From: Sedimentisphaerales bacterium
GTDB taxonomy: Bacteria; Planctomycetota; Phycisphaerae; Sedimentisphaerales; Anaerobacaceae
DNA: 43,552 bases
Direction of reading: 5' to 3'
Assembly (NCBI GenBank): GCA_030611315.1
Contig: JAUWPZ010000013.1
Location: forward strand, 1 to 43,552
Below are positions 24,204 to 31,262 of this stretch, piece after piece; position 1 is the first letter of the stretch, and the number at the start of each line of letters is the position of its first letter. Made by a program: the position numbers and the translations under genes. The notes under the pieces are model-generated. The model saw only the letters and a program-made list of their open reading frames with translations, ran no database searches and had not been told where the DNA came from.

Positions 24204-27200
24204 TTATTCATCGTCGGATTGTTGAAGGTCACATCTTAAACATCGCCTGGCTTCTCTAACAGCCATTTCCTCGGTGAAAGCCTGTTCGACTTCTTTGAAG
24301 TTCAAATCTCTTTCTTCTACAGGCAGAAGAGGTATTTCGGGCTCTTTAATGTTTTCGAGTTCTTCTTCGGTGAGCTCAACGGCCTCTACGTACATAGCCG
24401 GGCGGGTAACTTTGTATTCTCTCTTGACGGGCTCGCCTTCGAGGTATTTTTGAATCATCAAAGCAGCAATTTTCCCATCAGCAATGGCTTTGACTACGGT
24501 GTCGGGCCCGCTGACCACATCACCGCCGGCAAAAACCCCTTCGGCGGCAGTGCAAAGCGTCTCAGGGTCGGCTTCGATAGTCTTCCACTTTGTAAACTTT
24601 ACTTTTTTGTCGCCTATCGCCGAGCCAATATCAGGCTCCTGGCTAATTGCGGGAATTAAAGTATCAACATCCACAGTAAATTCGGAGCCTTCGATGGGGA
24701 CAGGCCTTGCCCGGCCGCTCTGGTCAACCTCGCCGAGTTTCATTTTCCGGAAATCAACGCCGGTCAATTTTCCGTTGGACGAAACTGCTTTTACCGGAGC
24801 GACGAGATATTCAATATCAATACCTTCTTTTACGGCTTCTTCGATCTCTTCGGCGGCGGCTGGCATTTCTTTTCTGGTCCTTCTGTAATAGATTTTGACA
24901 TCCTTGCCCAGGCGTTTTGCTGTCCTGGCCGCGTCAATCGCGGCATTTCCTCCGCCTATAACGATAACCCTTTGTCCGATTTGTACCGGCCGGCCGAGGT
25001 TGAATTTTCTGAGGAAATCCACACCGTCGATGACACCATCAAGCTCTTCGCCCGGTATGCCCAGCTTTAAGCCGGTGTGAGCGCCGGTGGTGATGAATAC
25101 CGCATCATACTCCTTTTTCAAATCATCAAAAGCTATGTCTTTTCCAACAGTAATATCGGTCTTTATCTGGACGCCGGTTTTTTTTATGATTTCTATTTCG
25201 TAATTCAGGATATCGCGCGGCAACCTGTATTCGGGGATGCCCACGGCCAACATTCCCCCGACGACAGGCAGGGCTTCGAGTATTGTTACATCATAGCCTT
25301 CGAGAGCAAGGTAATAAGCGCAGGACAGGCCCGCCGGGCCCGAGCCGATAACGGCGACTTTTTTGCCCTTTTTGGGCTTTGTTTCAATATCGACGGACAA
25401 GTTATTTTTCATTTCATAATCTGCAAGGAACCTTTTGAGTGCCCTGATATTAATCGGCGTTGCGCCCCCGGCGCCTGCCTTGCATTTGAACTCGCACGGA
25501 TGCGTACAGACCCTTCCGCATACGGCGGGCAAAGGATTTTCTTTTCTTACGATTTTTACGGCTTCTTCGAATTTTTTCTGTGCTATAAGGCCTACATAGC
25601 ATGGGACATCCTGTTCAAGCGGACAGGCATGCTGGCAGGCAGAGGAAATAATTTTCCTGCACACACCGGCGGGGCATCTTTTGTATTTTATATGCTCGAT
25701 GTATTCGTCTCTGAAATACTTCAAAGAGGTCAATACGGGATTGGGCAGAGTCTGGCCCAATCCACACATTGAGGCCTCCTTGACCGCAAGGCCAATTTCC
25801 TCAAGCAGGTCGAGGTCTTCTTCGGTTCCTTCGCCGCTGCATATTTTTTCAAGGATTTCGCGAAGCGCGGCGGCGCCTTCTCGGCAGGAAAAGCACTTTC
25901 CGCAGGATTCATCACAGGTAAACTCGAGAAAATACTTTGTCATATCGACTATGCAAGTATCTTCATCCACGACAATCATACCGCCCGAACCCATGATTGC
26001 ACCGGCTTCTTTCAGCCGCTCATAATCAATGGGCAGATGAATCAGAGATGTAGGGATGAATCCGCCGGAGGGACCGCCGGTCAGAACGGCCTTGAGTTTT
26101 TTGCCGTAAGGAATTCCGCCGCCAATGTCATAGACCATTTCACGAAGGGTTATTCCCATTGGGACTTCAACCAGGCCGCCGGCATTATAGATGTTGCCGG
26201 CGAGGGAGAAGACTTTTGTTCCCCGGCTTTGTTCGGTGCCTATTTCGCCGAACCATTTGGCTCCACGGTCGATTATCATCGCCACGTTTGCCAGCGTCTC
26301 AACATTATTGATATTTGTGGGGCAGCCCCAGAGACCGGATTCGACAGGAAATGGTGGTTTTTGTGTGGGCTCGGGAGCAAGGCCTTCAATTGAGTGAATC
26401 AGGGATGTTTCTTCACCACAAACAAAGGCGCCTGCGCCCTGAAAAGTGGTCAAGTCAAAATTAAATCCGGAGCCGAGTATATCATCTCCAAGCAATCCAT
26501 ATTCTTTGGCCTTTTCCATCGCAGCTTCGATTCTTTTTATTGCCAGGGGATATTCAATTCTTATATATACGTATCCATGCGTTGCCCCGATGGCGTATGC
26601 AGCGATACACATTCCCTCGATGACAGAGTGTGGGTCGGCCTCAATAATACTGCGGTCCATAAAGGCGCCCGGGTCGCCCTCGTCGGCGTTGCATATAAGA
26701 TACACAAGGGTGTCGGGATCCTGTGCGGTTCTTTTCAACGCATTATTCCTGCAGAATCCCCATTTTCTTCCGGTTGGGAAGCCGGCGCCGCCTCGGCCTC
26801 GCAGGCCCGATGCCTTGATTTCTTCGATTACCTGCTCCGCAGTCATGGTTGTGAGGACCTTTGCCAGGGCCTTATAGCCATCGTTTGCTATGTATTCGTC
26901 GATACTATCAGGCGAAATCAAGCCGCGATTTCGAAGGGCAACGAGTTTCTGGTTCTTGAAGAATGGGATGTCCTGAATTTTTGGAATTGGGGTTTCTTCG
27001 TCGGCGGGCACGTACATAAGGGACTCTACGGGCCGGCCCTTCAAGAAGTGTTCCTCAACGAGATTCGGGATGTCATTTTCCTTTAGATGCTGATAAAAGA
27101 TGCCATCGGGCTGGACCATCAAAATGGGCCCCTTCACACAAAGCCCGCTGGCGCCTGTCTGGACCACTTGAACTTCATCCTGCAGCTTTCTGTTGGCCAG

Positions 27201-27362
27201 CTCCGATTCAAGTGCATTTTTTATTTTTAACGCACCGTTGGAAATACAGTTGGTACAAGTGCAGATAATTGCGTGTAAACGATGGCGAACGGTCGTCTTT
27301 GCGCTTGCCTGGCCCTTCCTCAAGTTAATCACGCCTTTCATTTTTTGGGCAATCTTATCCAA
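24204..27362 (-). CDS. NuoF/HydB-GltD/NfnB fusion flavoprotein (StnB-like)
   Basis: 1052 residues with two complete modules. The first is NuoF/HydB: a thioredoxin-like [2Fe-2S] domain (CTCTNC at 34-39, GLC at 73-75), the NADH/FMN site (GLRGRGGAGFPTGRKW at 186-201, NADEGDPGAFMDR at 225-237), and the [4Fe-4S] CDESCGKCFSC (483-493). The second is GltD/NfnB: two Fe-S motifs (CPAGVC, ACQHACP, CGRVC, HPCEFKC; 563-627), FAD site GSGPAG (673-678), and a second dinucleotide site GGGNAA (803-808) followed by YYRRTRKEMPA, whose arginines suggest NADP(H). The C-terminus RRCLRCD is as in NfnB. I infer a bifurcating NADH/NADPH/ferredoxin transhydrogenase. The start shown is TTG; an ATC at 27386, with AGGAG six bases upstream, would add eight homologous residues. 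Confidence 0.9.
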   Translation of the reverse strand: MDKIAQKMKGVINLRKGQASAKTTVRHRLHAIICTCTNCISNGALKIKNALESELANRKLQDEVQVVQTGASGLCVKGPILMVQPDGIFYQHLKENDIPNLVEEHFLKGRPVESLMYVPADEETPIPKIQDIPFFKNQKLVALRNRGLISPDSIDEYIANDGYKALAKVLTTMTAEQVIEEIKASGLRGRGGAGFPTGRKWGFCRNNALKRTAQDPDTLVYLICNADEGDPGAFMDRSIIEADPHSVIEGMCIAAYAIGATHGYVYIRIEYPLAIKRIEAAMEKAKEYGLLGDDILGSGFNFDLTTFQGAGAFVCGEETSLIHSIEGLAPEPTQKPPFPVESGLWGCPTNINNVETLANVAMIIDRGAKWFGEIGTEQSRGTKVFSLAGNIYNAGGLVEVPMGITLREMVYDIGGGIPYGKKLKAVLTGGPSGGFIPTSLIHLPIDYERLKEAGAIMGSGGMIVVDEDTCIVDMTKYFLEFTCDESCGKCFSCREGAAALREILEKICSGEGTEEDLDLLEEIGLAVKEASMCGLGQTLPNPVLTSLKYFRDEYIEHIKYKRCPAGVCRKIISSACQHACPLEQDVPCYVGLIAQKKFEEAVKIVRKENPLPAVCGRVCTHPCEFKCKAGAGGATPINIRALKRFLADYEMKNNLSVDIETKPKKGKKVAVIGSGPAGLSCAYYLALEGYDVTILEALPVVGGMLAVGIPEYRLPRDILNYEIEIIKKTGVQIKTDITVGKDIAFDDLKKEYDAVFITTGAHTGLKLGIPGEELDGVIDGVDFLRKFNLGRPVQIGQRVIVIGGGNAAIDAARTAKRLGKDVKIYYRRTRKEMPAAAEEIEEAVKEGIDIEYLVAPVKAVSSNGKLTGVDFRKMKLGEVDQSGRARPVPIEGSEFTVDVDTLIPAISQEPDIGSAIGDKKVKFTKWKTIEADPETLCTAAEGVFAGGDVVSGPDTVVKAIADGKIAALMIQKYLEGEPVKREYKVTRPAMYVEAVELTEEELENIKEPEIPLLPVEERDLNFKEVEQAFTEEMAVREARRCLRCDLQQSDDE

Positions 27363-27398
27363 ATCTTCCGGTCTTAACTTTGCGATTTTGGGCTCCTG

Positions 27399-28349
27399 TT
27401 AATAATACTTATGCAACACTTCATCTATCATATTCAGTCTGAAATACCCATAGATGTCGTCATTAACAGCAATTACGGGAGATTGGCCGCAACAGCCAAT
27501 GCAACTGACGGTCTCCAGGGTGTACTTGAGGTCTTCGGTGTTTTGGCCAACCTTTATTCCGAGTTTAGTTTGCATGGTCTCGAGGATTCTCCTGCCGCCC
27601 TTGACGTAGCAGGATGTTCCCATACAAACCCTGATAATGTTCCTACCCTTCGGCGTAAGGCTGAAGGCGTTATAAAAAGTGGCAATCCTGTGCAGCTCGC
27701 TCAAAGGCATATCGAGGCTCTTGGCAGTGAATCTCAAAACAGGCTCGGGTAAATAATTAAAAGCGGTGTTAATCCTCTGCAGAACGGGGACGACGGAGCC
27801 TCGGGCGCCTCTATATTCTTCGAGTATTTTGTCGAGCTTTTCTTTGTCGTCGTGCTTTAGCTTTACTATTCTTTTTTCCTGTGAAAGCTGCTCCCGTCCC
27901 TTCATTATGAATTGCCATCGCAGTTTTGGGTCGTAGGTTTTGTTTTTGACGATAGTTCTGACGGTAGTGAGGAAATCGGGTATGAATATTTCGAGGTCGT
28001 CTTTGATTTTTACCTGACAGGCAAGCCTGGTGCCGGCAAGTTTCTCCTCGCGGCTCATAAAGATTTCTTCCGTGGGCAGTATCCGGCCTCCACCGCTTTG
28101 CACCTGGACTTTGCAGTAGCCGCAGGTTGCCTTACCTCCGCAGGAAGAGGTGATTTTTACTCCGTGGTCGATGAGGCTCGAAAGCAGGAAGCCTCCGCCC
28201 TGGACGGTAAATTCCTTAGACTCGCCCTCCTGGATGATGGATATTTTACACTCGCCATAAGAGACAAGGAGCTTGTCGGCAACGGCAAGAAGGATGGTTA
28301 TTACCAGCAAAATGCCGCTAATAATAAGTACAGGTAAAAAGCTACTCAT
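27399..28349 (-). CDS. NqrF-type anchor and ferredoxin domain fused to NuoE
   Basis: 316 residues. One membrane helix (about 5-25) is followed by a [2Fe-2S] domain with C70, C76, C79 (SSCGGKATCGYCKVQV) and C111 (RLACQV), matching the N-terminus of NqrF, including GGRILPTEE. In NqrF an FAD/NADH reductase domain follows; here, after a charged linker (about 135-175), a NuoE/HydC domain appears, with thioredoxin-like [2Fe-2S] ligands C242, C247, C283 and C287 (VCMGTSC, CIGCC) and PVLQRINTAFNYLPEPVL. No FAD site is present. The gene occupies the nqrF position after nqrE and precedes the NuoF/GltD gene by 36 bases. I infer that it tethers the soluble flavoprotein to the membrane pump and passes electrons between them. 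Confidence 0.88.
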   Translation of the reverse strand: MSSFLPVLIISGILLVITILLAVADKLLVSYGECKISIIQEGESKEFTVQGGGFLLSSLIDHGVKITSSCGGKATCGYCKVQVQSGGGRILPTEEIFMSREEKLAGTRLACQVKIKDDLEIFIPDFLTTVRTIVKNKTYDPKLRWQFIMKGREQLSQEKRIVKLKHDDKEKLDKILEEYRGARGSVVPVLQRINTAFNYLPEPVLRFTAKSLDMPLSELHRIATFYNAFSLTPKGRNIIRVCMGTSCYVKGGRRILETMQTKLGIKVGQNTEDLKYTLETVSCIGCCGQSPVIAVNDDIYGYFRLNMIDEVLHKYY

Positions 28350-28368
28350 AGAATGCCACCGTTACAAG

Positions 28369-28956
28369 TTAGTTTATATCTACCATTCCACCGAATCCCA
28401 TAAAAGCCAGTGCGATAATACCGGCGATAATCATAATGATGCCGGAGCCTTTGAGTCCGCCTGGAATATCACCAATCAACTTCAGTTTTTCATTGATAGC
28501 GGCCACTATCATAATTGCGAGCATCCATCCAACGGCTGAGCCGAGAGCGAAAACGAGTGTCATACCATAGGAATAATCTCTCAAGACCATAAAAAGCGAT
28601 ACCGCCAGGACGGTGCAGTTTACGGTTATCAGGGGCAGGAAAATGCCGAAGGCAGCCTGAAGCGGCGGGAAAAACCGCTCCATAATCATTTCCACAAGCT
28701 GTACGGAAGCGGCAATGACAATAATAAAAACGATGTAGTAAATGATTTCGCTTTCGAGAGGCACCAAAATCTTGTGGTAAATGGGCCAGTTAATCGCCGC
28801 GGTAAGCGTAACAACAAAAATCACGGCTATGCTCATCCCGAAAGCCGTTTTGATGCTTCGCGAGAGCGAAATAAAGGGACACATACCAAGAAGATACGTC
28901 AGGGCAATATTGTGAGTCAGAATCGCCGCTATGAATATAGTTAACGCGTGTGCCAT
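28369..28956 (-). CDS. nqrE: Na+-translocating NADH:quinone oxidoreductase subunit E (NqrE/RnfA)
   Basis: 195 residues with six hydrophobic segments. LGMCPFISLSRSIKTAFG and GIFLPLITVNCTVLAVS carry the two cysteines that in this family coordinate an Fe-S centre in the membrane together with subunit D. The ending IPGGLKGSGIIMIIAGIIAL is characteristic of NqrE rather than RnfA. It starts three bases after nqrD and is followed by the fused NqrF/NuoE gene. Its role is electron transfer across the membrane plane and part of the ion path. Confidence 0.92.
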   Translation of the reverse strand: MAHALTIFIAAILTHNIALTYLLGMCPFISLSRSIKTAFGMSIAVIFVVTLTAAINWPIYHKILVPLESEIIYYIVFIIVIAASVQLVEMIMERFFPPLQAAFGIFLPLITVNCTVLAVSLFMVLRDYSYGMTLVFALGSAVGWMLAIMIVAAINEKLKLIGDIPGGLKGSGIIMIIAGIIALAFMGFGGMVDIN

Positions 28957-28959
28957 TTT

Positions 28960-29592
28960 TTATGCTTCCTCTTCTGCCGAACCACGTTCAGCTATTGCTC
29001 TCGATATCCACAATGCCAATCCCAAAAGGAAAAAAGCGCCCGGGGCCATTGTCATAACGACCCAGTTTTCCCAACCTCCCGGCATAACCCGAAAGCCGAG
29101 CAAAGTTCCAAAGCCGAGAACCTCCCGTACTATAGCGATAGTAATGAGTGTATAGGAATAACTCAGGCCGTTTGAGACGGCGTCCAGGACGGAGTGATAA
29201 ACTTTGTTCTGTATGTAAAAGGCCTCTGCCCGGCCCATAATGATGCAGTTTGTAATGATAAGCCCGACATAAGGCCCGACGGATTCACTAATCACGGGAA
29301 AAAAAGCCTTGAGGAACTTGTCAACGATAATAACGAACGAAGCGATCGTTATCATATATGTTATTATTCTTACGCGCTGAGGAATCAACGACCTCAACGT
29401 CGAAACGATGATTGCGGTCGCAATGAGAACGAAGGTAACGCCCGCGCCCATAGCCACGGCGTTTTCGACTTTGTTGCTGACGGCCAGCGCCGAGCATATT
29501 CCCAGACCTGCAGCGAATATGGGATGTTCACGCCATATACCCTTTTTGAGGATTTTGTAACCTTCGGGGCCGAAAAGCTTCTTAAGCACCAT
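28960..29592 (-). CDS. nqrD: Na+-translocating NADH:quinone oxidoreductase subunit D (NqrD/RnfE)
   Basis: 210 residues, six hydrophobic segments. GLGICSALAVSNKVENAVAM and VGLIITNCIIMGRAEAF carry the paired cysteines of the shared NqrD/NqrE Fe-S centre; the IPQRVRIITYMITIASFVIIV segment is typical of NqrD. Its ATG shares one base with the nqrC stop (TAATG), showing coupling. The N-terminal cytosolic segment (KKLFGPEGYKILKKG) is basic, as usual. The C-terminal tail is acidic (EERGSAEEEA-like). Confidence 0.92.
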   Translation of the reverse strand: MVLKKLFGPEGYKILKKGIWREHPIFAAGLGICSALAVSNKVENAVAMGAGVTFVLIATAIIVSTLRSLIPQRVRIITYMITIASFVIIVDKFLKAFFPVISESVGPYVGLIITNCIIMGRAEAFYIQNKVYHSVLDAVSNGLSYSYTLITIAIVREVLGFGTLLGFRVMPGGWENWVVMTMAPGAFFLLGLALWISRAIAERGSAEEEA

Positions 29593-30176
29593 TACTTACT
29601 TTCCTTAATTAAAGATACGTACTTTTGAGTCTGGCTGTTTATAATTGCCACAAATGCCTTACAACTCAAAGTTGCGCCGGATATTCCATCCACTTCATTT
29701 TCCTGCGAGGCCTTGCCCTGTGATAATAATGTCAGAGTAGGGGAGATTTTTTTGGTCTTGAATCGGTTTAAGAAGTCATCTTCGGCAATTCTTCCACCCA
29801 GGCCCGGGGTTTCTTCCTGATGAATAATGCTGATTCCTTTTATCGTTTCGAGGTCAGAGGCCAGGGCGAGTGCACCCTCGATAGGCCCCCACAGACCTGA
29901 GCCTAAGAACTTAAAAACAATATCTCCGCTTTCTTTGGCTATGTAATAGGAATCCTCTTCGCCGATGGGTTCTGTCTGCACTTTTTCGGTAAATACTTCG
30001 TTCGCATCTTCCTCAGTAAAGGGGATATCAAGCGCTTTGAGGACACTGATTTGCAATTTTCTGGCCTGATTTTCTGCTATAAAGGGGGCGGTATAGGCAT
30101 CAACCCTGACCAGCGCAAAAGTCAAGAGAGAACCGAGTACCAGGACAAAAACGACCATCCATACTTTTTCTTTCAT
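29592..30176 (-). CDS. nqrC: Na+-translocating NADH:quinone oxidoreductase subunit C (NqrC/RnfG)
   Basis: 194 residues with one N-terminal membrane anchor (about 6-26) and an exported FMN-binding domain. The covalent FMN site is the threonine in VDGISGATLS near residue 168. GSGLWGPIEGALALASD and EETPGLGGRIAEDDF are typical of NqrC. The start overlaps the nqrB stop by four bases (ATGA). Flavin attachment requires an ApbE transferase, which is not in this window. Confidence 0.92.
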   Translation of the reverse strand: MKEKVWMVVFVLVLGSLLTFALVRVDAYTAPFIAENQARKLQISVLKALDIPFTEEDANEVFTEKVQTEPIGEEDSYYIAKESGDIVFKFLGSGLWGPIEGALALASDLETIKGISIIHQEETPGLGGRIAEDDFLNRFKTKKISPTLTLLSQGKASQENEVDGISGATLSCKAFVAIINSQTQKYVSLIKESK

Positions 30177-31201
30177 ATTTTCACCGGTCGGAATTTGAAC
30201 TTCAGGACAATATAGTCAATAAGGGGAGTAAAAGCGTTCATAATCACAATGCTGAACATCACGCCTTCCACATTTGCGGAGAAACTGCGGATTAAGACAG
30301 TGAGTATTCCACAGGATATACCAAAGAAGTATTTTCCGGCTTTTGAAAAGGGCGAAGTAACGGGGTCTGTCGCCATAAACATCGCCCCGAAGAGGAGTCC
30401 TCCTGTGAGGACCTGGAAGAGCGGCGGAGCAATTTTTTCAGGCAGGAAATGGTTGCCGGCCAGAGCGGCGATGAAAACCGAGCCGATGTAACAAACTGGT
30501 ATTCGCCAGTTGCCTACCCTGGTGAACATCAAAAAGATTCCGCCGAGTATTATTGCGATTCTGCATGTTTCGCCCATGCTGCCGGGCTGCGTTCCGATAA
30601 GCAGGTCGAGATACGGCGCCATAATGCCTTCACTATTATACACCGAGAGGGGCGTAGCCGAAGTGATGGCGTCGGTAAGAGGGTCCTGCCAATTGGTGGT
30701 CATTATGGCGGGAAAAGCGATTGTGATAAACAATCTTCCGACAAGAGCGGGATTGAAGATGTTTCTTCCAGTACCCCCAAAAACCTCCTTTCCAAAGAAC
30801 ACGCCGAACATAACGCCGACGGCGACAATCCAGAGGGGCGTTGTGGGGGGCAGGACAAGCGGGAAGATAAGGCCCGTAACGAGGAAACCCTCGTGTATCT
30901 TGTGCTTGCGAATCACCGCGAACATAAACTCGACAAACAGACCGGCTGCATACGATACCGCGATAATCATTATTGCTCTGAATCCATAGAAATACACCGA
31001 GGCCAGTGCGGCGGGTACGAGTGCGGCTATGGCGCAGGACATATATCTCTTGGTGTCGATAGTATCAACAATGTGCGGTTTGCCCCGGGTCGTTTCATCG
31101 GTCCCGAACATGGCGGCGTCCATAGCGTCAAGCATAGGCTTGGCTTTGTTCAGCGCCCGGATTTTATACAATTTGTCGATAAGTAACCTGATAGGCTTCA
31201 T
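30173..31201 (-). CDS. nqrB: Na+-translocating NADH:quinone oxidoreductase subunit B (NqrB/RnfD)
   Basis: 342 residues, about ten hydrophobic segments. RKHKIHEGFLVTGLIFPLVL and FFGKEVFGGTGRNIFNPALV are the NqrB signatures; the N-terminal segment GKPHIVDTIDTKRYM is also NqrB-like rather than RnfD-like. The flavinylation site region reads DAITSATPLS, where the canonical S-G-A-T has S in place of G (T-S-A-T); FMN attachment may still occur at the threonine but deserves a check. The subunit holds the ion channel and riboflavin site in known complexes. GAGG is about eleven bases before the ATG. Confidence 0.92.
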   Translation of the reverse strand: MKPIRLLIDKLYKIRALNKAKPMLDAMDAAMFGTDETTRGKPHIVDTIDTKRYMSCAIAALVPAALASVYFYGFRAIMIIAVSYAAGLFVEFMFAVIRKHKIHEGFLVTGLIFPLVLPPTTPLWIVAVGVMFGVFFGKEVFGGTGRNIFNPALVGRLFITIAFPAIMTTNWQDPLTDAITSATPLSVYNSEGIMAPYLDLLIGTQPGSMGETCRIAIILGGIFLMFTRVGNWRIPVCYIGSVFIAALAGNHFLPEKIAPPLFQVLTGGLLFGAMFMATDPVTSPFSKAGKYFFGISCGILTVLIRSFSANVEGVMFSIVIMNAFTPLIDYIVLKFKFRPVKI

Positions 31202-31262
31202 CTAATCAAAACCTCAACATTGTCTTTATCGTTATACGAGCGGCAAAATCGGCCGCTTCGAG

